In this document: one piece after another, positions 53,934 through 64,000 of the stretch
Layout of the letters: every line of letters begins with the position of its first letter
Numbering within the stretch: position 1 is the stretch's first letter
Source: Lindgomyces ingoldianus
Taxonomy: Eukaryota; Ascomycota; Dothideomycetes; Pleosporales; Lindgomycetaceae
Assembly: GCF_010093535.1 (NCBI RefSeq)
Contig: NW_022985196.1
Location: forward strand, 124,001-188,000
Reading direction: 5' to 3'
DNA length: 64,000 nt
The notes under the pieces: generated by a model
Database searches by the model: none
Told to the model about the DNA's origin: nothing
Seen by the model: only the letters and a program-made list of their open reading frames with translations
Translations under genes and position numbers: made by a program

Positions 53934-55250
53934 ATGTTGCATTGGATAGGCCAGCCGGGTCAAGCGAAGCTCGAGGAGCTGCAGCTTGACATTGTTGGAT
54001 TTTTAGCTATACTGGGAGAGGGTTCGGTTCTCGCTAATGCGCAAGTGTCCACACTATCGAAATGGATCTTCCTGCCACGATTGATTCCAGCTCCACAAGC
54101 TCTGATGCGGCCGACCAGGCCAGTCAAGCTTGAACCCGCCCCTGGTCAGGTGACTGGCGTATTCTCGGGCAACCACACAGGTTCAATTAACCACATTGGA
54201 AACATCGTCTGGTGAGTCTCTTGCCCAGGCGGTTTCTGCGCGCCTTCCTCGGCTGCCATTGAAGGAGGAACTTCTCGCGAATGAAGGAGGAACTACCCTT
54301 CTATGTCTAGGCTGACATAGAACCACAGCGATGCCAGTTTCCTCCCCGAGCACTCTGTCCGCGTCGTCTCCATCGAACGCACTGGCCTTAACGACCTGAA
54401 GTCCAAGACCATCGCACCGCTCACATTCGTTCTCTTCCTCGGGTTCTTGCTCTCTGGCCTCCTACTCGCCCTCTCCATATACAAGAAAGATGGCATGTCA
54501 ATTGTCGCCACAGCTCTTCTTTCCCTCCTCTCCTCACTTATTGGCTGGGGCAATAAATGGACACTAGTGCTCCCTAAGCGCATGGACAGCTCAGGCAAAG
54601 TGCCACGGGGTGATGTCGTGATCCGATACCCCAAAGGCAGCTTCCTTGTGGTCCGGTGTACGGAGGATGTGGCAAGGCAGCTCTATTTCGCGCCAGAGAC
54701 GATAAAGTATCTGTTACAGCATGGCCCCGCGTACAGGATCCTGAGTCTGGTGGGCACAATGATGCTCATGGGGGGCGTCATTTGCCTCGCCAACTCGCAG
54801 ATTGAACTCCAGGTTGCTTGGGCAGCGTCATATATGCTTCTCGGCTCCTCATACTGGATCGTTGCTGCGCTACCAGCAAAGCTGCATTGGGATTCATCCT
54901 GCTACACCGTGCAGAACGAGTACCTTTCTGATTCCTGCACCACCCTCAAGGGCATGCCGAGCGCGAATAACACATACACAAAAGCGCTCTGGAGGACCAT
55001 CGTCGTAACAAAGAATGTGGACTGGGTTGTAAAGAACGGCGCGGCACCGGATACACCCGCCTGGCGACGCTGGCTAAGTGCCGCACACGAGATGGCCAAA
55101 GGGGTGGGACTGGCTGAGAAAGAGCTGGTAGAAGGTGTGCAAACATGGCAAGTCCCAGAATGGGATCCACAAAAGTTTCTGATGGACATGTTGAATGAGC
55201 AGGCGCAAGAGGATGAAAAGAGCGTTGCTGAGGGGATTGAGGAGGTCTGA
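53934..55250 (+). CDS. Membrane protein of unknown function, 399 aa
   Basis: Two exons, 53934-54211 and 54329-55250, are joined by a 117-bp intron (GTGAG...CACAG), giving 399 residues. The joint reads HIGNIVCDASFLPEHSVRV. ATG 53934 (MLHWIGQPG) is the first ATG of the frame. Hydrophobic segments lie at about residues 131-150 (LTFVLFLGFLLSGLLLALSI), 155-175, 240-262 and 265-285, and a charged C-terminal tail (AQEDEKSVAEGIEEV) follows. The pattern matches a conserved uncharacterised family of filamentous ascomycetes; I can name no function. The intron contains a short direct repeat (GAAGGAGGAACT twice, 54264-54293). An additional 5' exon is possible because the N-terminus has no clear family landmark. 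Confidence 0.78.
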
Positions 55251-55795
55251 GCTGGATTTTCTTTGGCATTTTTAGTATGAGCGCGCAATCGTTATGGCAT
55301 ACCTCGGCACCTTGAATGGACACGACTTTACGATCTACGACTATCACAACATTGATCTTGTTCTACGCTTTCTTGGTAGCGGCTTGGTATACAACAAAAT
55401 CACATATCACAGCCTCTGGTCACAGGCATAGGAATTTTGGGCAGACTGCAATTTGGATTGGCATCTTGTAATATTTATTCTTGGATGAATCTGCATTTTG
55501 ACTTGGATATGTCACCACACTGAATCATTACCTGAATCATGGTGACGAATATCGCCAATGAGCTGTTACATCCTGCCCTCATGGGCAGCGCTCTCGCGAG
55601 GATGGTGGCAGCCCCACGCAACCCTAAGACTCAGTTCGCTGCATGGCAGACGAGTCGTTCAGCCCTCGCAGCTAGCAAAGCCTGCGCTGTCGTGACACTC
55701 GTTCGACAGTGCATCGGCCGTCCATAAGCAGCCAAAGCCACGTGAAGATCCACCGATCATATCTTCGATATCTTCATTCTTCCCTTGCGCCTTCC
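55251..55795. other. Convergent intergenic region, membrane protein to RRP46
   Basis: This is the 3' side of both neighbours. Nothing with coding or structural character is recognised. Confidence 0.45.
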
Positions 55796-56699
55796 TCAAG
55801 GAGCAATCCTCCACCTTTGTTCCACTTCCACCTTTCTCTTCACCACACTCCTCAACCACTCATCCAAATTAACCTGACTTCCATCAACCTCCACACCTTC
55901 GTTCAACCCTACCCCCCCCTTGTCTTTACAACACACCTCCTCAGCCATCTCACACGCCTCGTCCCACTCCTCATAAGTGAACACGCCGTGACTCTCATTC
56001 AACAGCAATTTCCTATTTCCAGAGAACGCGAAGACATGAGTCGACCGTATTGGTCTTGCACGCAGCAGATCATCGGCCGTAGGGGCCAGCAGCGGTGCTA
56101 TAGGCTTGGAAGATTTCGACGCTGGAATAGCGACGAGCACGGAAGTCAGGGTTGTAGACAGGGGAATGGATGCGCTTAGGAGGGTGAGGAGTGCGGTTTG
56201 AAGGAGGTGGGGAAGGAGCGCTAGACTCTGCGCTTTGTCAATACCCAAAATATACCTAAGACTTGTCCAAAGTAGCAAAGGGTAGGAGGGTGGGGGCGTG
56301 GGCTCACAGTGTTCACATCAGTTACGGTCCCCCCTTCAGGCAGACTCCGAACTTGCAGTGTGATTTGGACGAGGGTTCGCGGTATGCTCCGCGTCAGGAT
56401 GATGCTACGGAGGGTGTTGTGGAGAAGGGTTTCTAAGTGGCGTTCTTTGGGACCTAGGTAGGTTTTCTGTTAGCTCTAGAACGACGATTCGCGGGGAAGA
56501 TGAATTGAACTAAGCACCTACTTCCAATACCAGCGGCAGGTCTCACGTGAATCTCCAGGGTAGCTTCCTCGGGCATCTCATCTCTGCGTTGGACCTCAAT
56601 GGGGCCATTCACAGCGCCGATGACGGAGTAGCCGTTGTGTGTGTAAGTCGCGGAGCCGTCTGCGCGATGGAGATGCGAGAGGTGGGCTTCTGGGGCCAT
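55796..56699 (-). CDS. RRP46: Exosome complex component Rrp46
   Basis: Rrp46 is one of the six RNase PH-like ring subunits of the RNA exosome, which processes and degrades RNA in nucleus and cytoplasm; in fungi the ring is catalytically inert and channels RNA to Rrp44. Exons are 56699-56522, 56453-56308 and 56227-55796, with introns of 68 and 80 bp, giving 251 residues. ATG 56699 gives the family start (MAPEAHLSHLHRADGSATY) rather than the longer frame to 56870. The RNase PH fold is visible as GAVNGPIEVQRRDE, then SPKERHLETLLHNTLRSII and the conserved ALLPHLLQTALLTLLSASIP. The C-terminal part after GVFTYEEWDEACEMA is variable. The gene is divergent from PEX4 across 245 bp. Confidence 0.92.
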
Positions 56700-56944
56700 T
56701 TTTGCGTTAGAAAACCAGGATCGGAAGATGTTGCGATTGCTGGTGGTGGAGGGGAAATGCAGGTCCAGCCTTGTCCAAAAAGTTCGCGGGGCTGGCCGCT
56801 GAAAGCTCTGTGCACCACGCGCCCGCAGCTCGAACCGAGGCCGGCAACTGGCCAGCTCAAGCGTCAACATCCGCTCTCACTCTCACTCCCTCGCTCTCTC
56901 CCTCATATACCTTGTATCTGGTGTTTAGGATAGAGTCTCAAAAC
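56700..56944. promoter_or_regulatory. Shared 245-bp divergent promoter of RRP46 and PEX4
   Basis: Both start codons face away from this interval, so both transcription starts must lie in it or inside the opposite gene. A CT-rich stretch (56875-56903) directly precedes the PEX4 side, as is common in fungal promoters. No TATA box is evident. Confidence 0.6.
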
Positions 56945-57543
56945 ATGGCGGGCTCATCGCGTGCACAATCGCCCACCAAGCGTCTCCTCACCGAACTCCA
57001 AACCTACCACTCCGACCCCAACGAAGCACTCGTAGAACTAGGACCCGTAGACGACGATGAATTGATGCATTGGCGGGCGGTTATGAAAGGCGTACCTGGT
57101 ACGGCATATGAAGGTTTGTTCCACCTCTCGCACTGCTTCCAAACCACCCCTACAGAGGTATACAGGCACGGATAGCGGTGATATGAGCTATGCTAACCGC
57201 CCCCCTCCCTCTAGACGGCCTCTGGGCGCTCAGCATCTCAATCCCCCCAACCTACCCGCTCACACCCCCCGCCATAAAATTCATAACCCCTATCTGTCAC
57301 CCGAACGTGGACTTCAAAACTGGTGAAATCTGTCTTGATCTGCTGAAATCCTCGTGGTCGCCAGCGTACACCATCACGACGACGTTGACGAGCATACACC
57401 AGTTGTTAACCAGTGCGGAGCCGGATAGCCCGTTGAATGTGGACATTGCGCAGCTTTTGCGACAGGGCGATTATGTGGGTGCGGAGGCGTTGATTAGGTT
57501 CTATAGCGAGACGGAACGGTGGGTTGGCGAGAGGAGAAGGTAG
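56945..57543 (+). CDS. PEX4: Peroxisomal ubiquitin-conjugating enzyme Pex4 (E2)
   Basis: Pex4 is the E2 enzyme that, bound to Pex22 at the peroxisome membrane, mono-ubiquitinates the import receptor Pex5 so it can be recycled. Two exons, 56945-57113 and 57215-57543, are joined by a 101-bp intron (GTTTG...CTCTAG), giving 165 residues. The E2 fold is complete: TKRLLTELQTY helix, YEDGLWALSISIPPTYP (joint after YE), and the HPN motif in CHPNVDFKTGEICLDLL with catalytic Cys96. WSPAYTI and the C-terminal helices follow. The short acidic loop and the GLWALS string fit Pex4 better than other E2 classes. Assignment to Pex4 rather than another small E2 is strong but rests on my recall of the family. 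Confidence 0.9.
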
Positions 57544-60500
57544 GGTAGGGACTTAGGGAATTGGTGCTGGGGGTGGGCGGAGCCGTGGTGAGGGGAATGT
57601 GTGGAAATCGGGAGAAGGGAGAGGGATGAGGGGCTTTGGATAAGGATTTTGGGTTTTGTGGCGAGGAGAACTTGGAGTAGGAGCGGATATATCATACGAC
57701 TAGGAATTTGGACGGATGTCCTACCAGCATGGGGGTTAATCGCTAGATATCAAACGGCTCTCGTAAGTAGAGGATGGATTCAATGATTCGCGATTTGATT
57801 GCACACTCCGTTATAATACCATATCTACACTGGCCGCTCACCTCCTATCCCGTTACGCCTACCACTTCTATATCTATCCACGGTGGGTAGCTGGGTAGCC
57901 GTCTACAAGACGTCGGTCAAATGGCTATATTTCTGCTGGTACGGAAGTATTCGAAAGAAACTAGACTGCTTTGGGATTTACCCTCGCATTGCTGGTTGCA
58001 TGAGGAAGTGTGTCAGCTACGCTGGCTGGATGATTCGACTATTAGATAACAAGAGAGCGGAGTTCATGTAGATGTCTTAGAAATCAGACATACAAGACCT
58101 TACTACCGGGAGATCGGCAAGAGTGTCCGGGACGGAATCTTCCAAATATTATTCTATGGGATCCAGGGCAGACAGACTGACCAGACAGGATGCTCGAAGA
58201 GCTGACGGAAATCCCCATTTGCCGTCTGCGCCTCACAATTTGCACGCTCGTCCAAATCAACCTGGGTCAAGATATCCCTTCAATTTCTACTATCCATACA
58301 GGACTAATACATATTTTAATTCGTCTCGGTAAACAGTTTGTTTTTTTGGGAATTAGAAAGATGCTCGCTCCACAGCATCGCCACCAATGCTGCGTCACAA
58401 ACGAATAGATTTCTAATTGACCGACTCTTGGATCTCCGCAGACATCAGCTCTGCGGGATGACGGCAAAAGTTTAGACAGGGGACCATACCATATTAGTTT
58501 GGGTTGAGGACACAATGTTAAGCACGCAACGATCTCAATCTCGGCATTTTATGTCCAAAAGTAGGGCCTTAAAAGCACAGAGGCCGACTCGTTAGGCAGA
58601 TATTCGTCACGAGAAAATTGAATGCACATACTTGATTAATCGTAACGAAACCCAAGCACTAAACTTATCCACTTTCTCTACGTACGTATCGCATACCTAT
58701 CTACGTACGTGGTCTTTAAGTACAATGCTTTCTAGCCAGCCAGAATCTCCAGCCAAACATTTATTCCAACCGCCCACGACGTCGTACTGCAGGGTGAAGA
58801 AACTAGAGGTTAACTCCGAGAATGTATCTTCTACATGCGAGTCTAGGTCCGGAGTGGTTGTGGATGGAGGGTGGGGCAGTAAGTTTTCCAGTTGAAGTAG
58901 TTGATAAACACAGTCAGATGGCGGATACTCCGCACTCAGTCCCGAAGCCTCGGCAGGCAGTTCGGACGCGCTGCCTATCTGTTGGTGATATGTGATCGAT
59001 GAGATGAGATGAGCTGAGGGAGAATGCCAGACTCCTAGCAGCCGAATACAAATATCGACATTTGAGAAACGGTACGAAGCCCTCGTACGCTCATAGCGGG
59101 CATGAGGGAGGGAGTGTAGCTGAACACCCACAGGTACCACGGGAGGCGCAGCTCGTCAGTGAGGAGAAACAGGAAGCCTTCCTGGACGTTGAATGCGTAA
59201 TTTCCAACCTGAAGCGATAGGTGTACCTCCAAGTTCGACTGCGTGGCGAAATACTCCAAGCTCAACGTCACCTACCGCTCGGGATTGACGCAGACAGACC
59301 GGTGAGATAAAGAGTGCTAGCACCAGCACAAGGCGGTCTGCCAACGATCATCAGATCTTTAGGGGAAACGGTAAGCGGGAGAGGAGAGTGGTGGAGCGAA
59401 GACGTTGGAATTGAGGTTGTTAAGCGACGTCTACAGTCACTTGATTGGGTGGGGGGTGCGGAAGGAATGTGGCTGTGCATGCAGCTTGCGCCACGGGTAG
59501 AGAAAGATGGGCCCGGATAGGGGTGTACAAATTCGGGAACTTGAGGGTGTAGCGATATGCTGGCGCCTAGATGGCTACTATGGCGTGACGGAGGACCGGT
59601 GAAAGTCTCGCATGCCAGTACACGTTACATAACATCAGGGAGACTTAATATGTTTCTTGCTGGTGCAGCTGGGCACGCAGTGAAAGAGGCGCTGTCCTCG
59701 ACTCCCTGCTTGATGGCCAATGCAAGCTCCAAGTACTAACATGCCAGAAATCTAAAATTGAAGTAATGTCCCCTGAGTAACAGCAAAGATCTACTAAACC
59801 CTCTCCTTATATCCTCTTTCTCTTTTGAAACTGAATGCTTCTCAAGATTAGTTTCCGAGTGTGTTTTGCCTTCGAAGAAGAAAAGACCTACTCATCTTAC
59901 AACGCCCTGCTATTAGGGGTAGAGAGACAACTCAGTTGCCGCGTGGCAACGGCATCCCCGTCCGCTGTTTTGAAGAAAATGGCCCAAAGAGGAAGCGACT
60001 CGGGCATACTTTAAAGATGAAGAACGCTTACCTCTCAGCACAATTTACAAGTCAACCACTCACGGCGTACCCATGCGTCATTTTGCTTTGAGGTTGTACC
60101 GAAGCAGGTTATGAGGGTTTGATATCTGTCACGCGCGTTCCATCGCACGCCGTCATGCTAGGTAATGTGTAATAGGCTTCTGCATCTGGAAATCGCTGTC
60201 GAGAGGACAGTGCGAATATTTGTTGCCGTCTTGGAGGGGCTTGATATTGCAAAGTTGGTGTCCTTTGGGAAACTCCGCACAATAGCGTCCTCGGCTCGGC
60301 GCTTGTGAGAGCACAAGAAGGCCTCCATCACCGAACAGCTGGCTCCGATCACCGGGGGCGTCCTGTGGGAGCCACCATTGTGAAGCTTGGTATGCGGCTC
60401 TTTCTCTTCTTGTCGCGAGATGTCTCAATTGATGAATCCAGACTCGGAACATCGAGACCCTTTGGCCAGCCCAGGTACTTTATGGCTGGCGCTAGTGGCT

Positions 60501-61639
60501 GGCGATCCAGACACTTCAGATCTGGCTTTCCTGGAGGATTGGAGATCTGGTGGAGCTATAATTTTAGAAGCCATGATGAATATATCCTTAACGCAGTGAA
60601 TGTCAAGAACGGTAAAGTCGCATTGAGAAGGAAGATAAAAGCCGAAGGCCGGCAGCTCTCCTCCAAGCATGACAGGAGGAGATCGAGCTCAGTGACTTTA
60701 CTTTTCATTGCCAAAGGCTTCATGGCTTCCCTCCAGACGCGCGTGGAGGAGCTTGAAGTTCGGTTGGCGGCCGCAGTGCAGCTGAAGGCGTCGGTGGCCA
60801 GCATCACGCGTCGCGACAAAACAGGCTCGCGATGAAGCTTGATCTCAGGGTGCTTTGGTGGCGGTCGAGGGTGTGATGGTGTGGGAAAGTGGGTGTAAGG
60901 TCCAGCTCGCCCGTTGTTCGAGGATTCCTTCGGATCTCGGCGTGCGCTGCACTGTGGGAGAAAGGCCGCGCCAACCCGACGCCTCCTGTTCCCACTTCAG
61001 CTGAAGATTCCGCACCCAACTTCATGCCAAGGCCCGCACCTCTGCTGAAGTCGCTCGCATCCAATGCTAACCATGCTGCTTCCGGGCTACCCTAGCAGCC
61101 TTGTCCTGTAAATCATCGAGAGGCGTGCCTGTCACAGCTGAAAATCACGAACTTTGGCTGTCGATCATGGAAACGCTTCACTTGCCTCCGCGCATCTCGT
61201 GCATCATCCTCCTTTGAGGAGAGCTGGCTGTCCTTTGTTTCATCGTACCATGGACCGCATTCTGGTTATTCTTGGTCGTGCCACCGCGCGGAAGCCCTGC
61301 TGCTGGTGCGGCGTGGTGCTTTTCCCGTGCTGCTATTATGAGGGGCGCTCCCTTCACGATGCAGACGCGACCTGAAGCTCGCCGCCCGTCATATTTAACC
61401 CATGTGCTAATCCTACAGGACGCTTTGCAAGTTATTTGCTGACATTCACCGGAGCATACATGCCCTAGTGCTTATGCCAACGGTTCTCCCGCTTCCATGT
61501 GAGTTCTTTGAAAGCTGCGCGTGGTCCCCTCCCACTGACTGGCTGATAGAGCCAGACACCTGCATCCCACGACACCCTCCCATATGCAGAGGAGATCATC
61601 TTAAAGCTCAGTTGCCCTTGACCCTTTTGCAACTTCTTC
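57544..61639. other. 4.1-kb gene-poor interval
   Basis: After the PEX4 3' end no gene is recognised. Many open stretches of 60-176 codons exist on both strands (for example 58697-59140 minus and 60305-60835 plus), but they overlap each other and carry no recognisable motif. A near-duplicate CTACGTACG lies at about 58680-58709. A small gene split by introns could hide here; I cannot show one. Confidence 0.35.
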
Positions 61640-62179
61640 ATGCCTCCTCCGTCCGTACCCACGGGCCCGTCCCGTATATCAGGCTTTCCGATATCGAATG
61701 GATATGCCCAGCTACCAGAGATCTTTCTGTTCGTCCTTGTTGTTGCAAGCTGTATAAGATGTGGAGTGCTATATTGCACCAGAAGAAAGAGACGGGTAAG
61801 AAAGCAATGCCAGCAAGCTCAAGAGAAGAACCGGACATCATACCCTATCCCTCCAGAGAAAGATTCAAGACGGTTTCAAATTTCTTCGGAGAGCTTCACA
61901 ACGCCACCTTCTTTCAAGCCCATATATCCCTGGAAAACTCCACCACAGCCTCTCCCAGGACCATATGATCCACGATTATATCCTCTCCCAACAATACGTC
62001 GACACTCAGACCCAGATCCCTCGCCGGAGTCCCTGGATCAAACCACAATATCCTATTCTCGTCGCGTCTCAACAAACAGCATGCCAGCCCGCCAATACAC
62101 CCTCCAAGGCACAATCACCACCGCCAACAATGGTACCTCCGGCTGGCGGCGCAATCAATGGGTAGTCTCGGGAGGATGA
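61640..62179 (+). CDS. Putative single-pass membrane protein, 179 aa
   Basis: An open frame from ATG 61640 to a stop at 62177-62179 reads with sustained protein-like composition. A hydrophilic N-terminus leads to a hydrophobic segment at about residues 27-47 (IFLFVLVVASCIRCGVLYC). A strongly basic stop-transfer (TRRKRRVRK) and a Pro-rich cytoplasmic tail follow, with PIYPWKTPPQPLPGPYDPRLY. The orientation (basic side after the segment) suggests a type III or signal-anchor topology. The function is unknown. Overlapping frames on both strands lack this organisation. An intron could alter the ends. Confidence is moderate because it depends on composition only. Confidence 0.5.
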   Translation: MPPPSVPTGPSRISGFPISNGYAQLPEIFLFVLVVASCIRCGVLYCTRRKRRVRKQCQQAQEKNRTSYPIPPEKDSRRFQISSESFTTPPSFKPIYPWKTPPQPLPGPYDPRLYPLPTIRRHSDPDPSPESLDQTTISYSRRVSTNSMPARQYTLQGTITTANNGTSGWRRNQWVVSGG

Positions 62180-64000
62180 TTCGAGCGATTCCTTATCATC
62201 TGACCCAAGCCAGCCAGCTCACCACGCCAATCCTGCAAACCGGCTCCAAAAGTCTGACAACATTCTACCGGATTGGGTATTTCGAAATACGCCCTCCAAG
62301 ATCATGTGAAGTTGCGCTTCGGGATGCGTTGCGCGTCTAGACCGCTCCGCACTAAGCGCAAGTCTCATCTCGTCTCATGGGAATTTTACGCCCTCGGTTC
62401 ATTCCAAGGTTCTGGCTTGGCCGCCTGGTCGGTGGCTGTCTGCTTACCAGCTGAGTGGGGTGGTTTGGAGCCGGGCAAGCAAAATATCCTGCACCTAATC
62501 CTGCCCGTCGGCAAGGCATGTTGACAGCAAGCAATGTATATGTGGAGTGTGTGTCGCGTGCGCTTAAAGAAGGATATTGCATTTCCTCTCATCTCGATCT
62601 CGGGTAATTTGACTAACGTTGGCTGGCTTTTTGGGCGTCATGGCTGGACAAGGGAAGGAATTGCGGGATGGGTGCTTGCCACAACGGCATCTTATCCCGA
62701 TTCGCACATCTTAACAGGCGCGGTATCGCTAGGGTTCGCTCGTACGGCTGGCTGAATGAACTTTGCAACATTTTGTTCCACGTCTTTTAATATCTTGATA
62801 TCTTTGTGAGGCAGGGATTGGGTTTATAATAGCTTTAAATTTTTTTACTATGTCAAGCGTTCCGTCTGCATGGCTAGCGGAGAATCAGTCACCTGCAACA
62901 TGTCAATTTCAAATCCCCAACATCATACCATCAAAGTATGTTGAGACTTTTTCAAATGCCAAGCGTTGCATCCACCAATGACAAAGGCTTTTCTGCAATA
63001 GAGTACATTTTCCAGCCATCCAACACTCAGAAACGACTCGCCACACCAGACCGCCTAATCTCCGTAACAACTACTTTCTCTCCATTTCTCCCCTCTCCCA
63101 AAACAAACTTAGAAGTGCATCTAGATCCGATCACATGACTTCCACATTCACACGAACTAGGATCACCCCAGGCTGTCAAAACTCTCTGTCACGATATGTC
63201 ACGATGTGTCACAGATTGTCGAATACGACCACGCTCCCATTCTGTCACTCCAACCCAATAGACACACCCAAAGCCCCCAAGACTCATTGCCCTGATTTTA
63301 TGGCTTCGTTCCGTCCCGCAGAATCCTCCTCGGAATACCTTTCTCTGTCTTCGCTTGCAGGAGGCTTGCAGCTGGCGGATTGACTGTGGATGCGAAGTGG
63401 GGCGCTCATTGGGCGGCGTTCACCGCTTCACGGAGTGCCCGAGCCACTGAGGAATGGGATTGGAGATTTTGGTTGCGGCTGGATGTGTTGGAAAAAAGGT
63501 GAGATGAAGAGTGAGTGGGAGAGTTGATGCTATCATGTTCCATGCAGGCGACATGAGCAAGGGACTGAAGAGTCACGTGGAATTGAATTCATTGCCAAGC
63601 CTATAATGGCTGCGGATCGGATTGCTTTTGCTTCTAATCAAGACCCGGTGTCTTTCCTCAAAATCTTCCTACGCAGTTTTGAGGCACATATAGTTCGAAT
63701 AGTCGGTTGTATCCTGTCTCCTTTCCTGTAACCGACAGTGATCTATCTAGTAACGCCTCCGTCAATTGACAGCAGCCCAAACATCCCTCATATCGAATAC
63801 TGGATCCAGATCGCCTGAGAACTCTTCACAAACTTCTAGCGTTATCGTTCCCTCAGAATAAAATGTTATTTGACTTAGTATTGCAAATGTTTACCCAATT
63901 ATCGCAAGTTCCAATACGGATAGTAGTTTACTGAAGTTTCACTGTCAAAAAGAGGATTAGATCTTACTGATATGTTTGGGGATAGAACTGCTTATTTAAT
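62180..64000. other. Intergenic to window end
   Basis: No gene, RNA gene, repeat or transposon end is recognised in this 1.8-kb stretch. A triplet of GTCACGATRTGTCAC-like units lies at about 63190-63216. Short frames (62938-63138 and 63135-63383) show no domain. Confidence 0.4.

Noticed and set aside
58697..59480. Minus-strand frames including one with a signal-peptide-like start (MADRLVLVLALFISPVCL)
   Set aside because: Neighbouring frames could not be joined by convincing splice sites and no family was recognised.
60305..60835. 176-codon plus-strand frame
   Set aside because: Composition is arbitrary, no motif is present, and minus-strand frames overlap it.
1..64000. tRNA, rRNA, CRISPR array, telomere repeat or bacterial-type operon
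   Set aside because: No T-loop/anticodon arrangement, rRNA core sequence, spaced direct repeats or TTAGGG array was seen; the window is eukaryotic.

Overview
The window is nuclear DNA of a filamentous ascomycete (Pezizomycotina; class not resolvable by eye). Evidence: short spliceosomal introns (46-117 bp) in most genes, a HeLo-like/NACHT/WD40 STAND receptor, RIP-type C-to-T and G-to-A decay of retrotransposons, and single-copy eukaryotic housekeeping genes (LCB2, MDM10, MRT4, RRP46, PEX4, a PAQR/Izh protein, an ADGF-type adenosine deaminase).

Layout. (1) 1-22,063 is an AT-rich, gene-free repeat block. A chromodomain Ty3/gypsy element (1424-15513, 592-bp LTRs, TSD GATGC) contains a nested Ty1/copia element (3277-9671, 280-bp LTRs, TSD AAAAC). 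A second gypsy element lies on the minus strand (15881-21542, 318-bp LTRs, TSD TACTG), followed by a solo LTR (21912-22063, TSD TAAAC). All three full elements have exact LTR length matches and perfect target-site duplications, but their coding capacity is destroyed by stops. (2) Composition changes abruptly at about 22.1-22.4 kb, and a STAND/NLR gene starts at 22559. Its WD40 array is interrupted by a 900-N assembly gap. Downstream are a 427-bp hAT-like MITE and a Tc1/mariner remnant. (3) 28-57.5 kb is a normal gene-bearing region. In order it holds: a P/Q- and RS-rich protein (-), LCB2 (-), a homeodomain factor (-), MDM10 (-) divergent from MRT4 (+), a multi-pass membrane protein (-) divergent from a PAQR/Izh protein (+), an adenosine deaminase (-), a membrane protein (+), and RRP46 (-) divergent from PEX4 (+). 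(4) 57.5-64 kb is gene-poor, with one plausible single-pass membrane protein at 61640.

The housekeeping genes do not form a pathway; they serve sphingolipid synthesis, mitochondrial outer-membrane/ERMES assembly, 60S ribosome assembly, the RNA exosome, peroxisomal receptor recycling and purine metabolism. The main biological signals are two. First, a RIP gradient in all three elements leaves the outer edge of each LTR pair nearly intact while the inner edge is mutated. Second, a repeat-rich immune-type receptor sits directly on the compartment boundary. Exon structures were worked out by hand from splice signals and frame continuity; no database search or alignment program was used.
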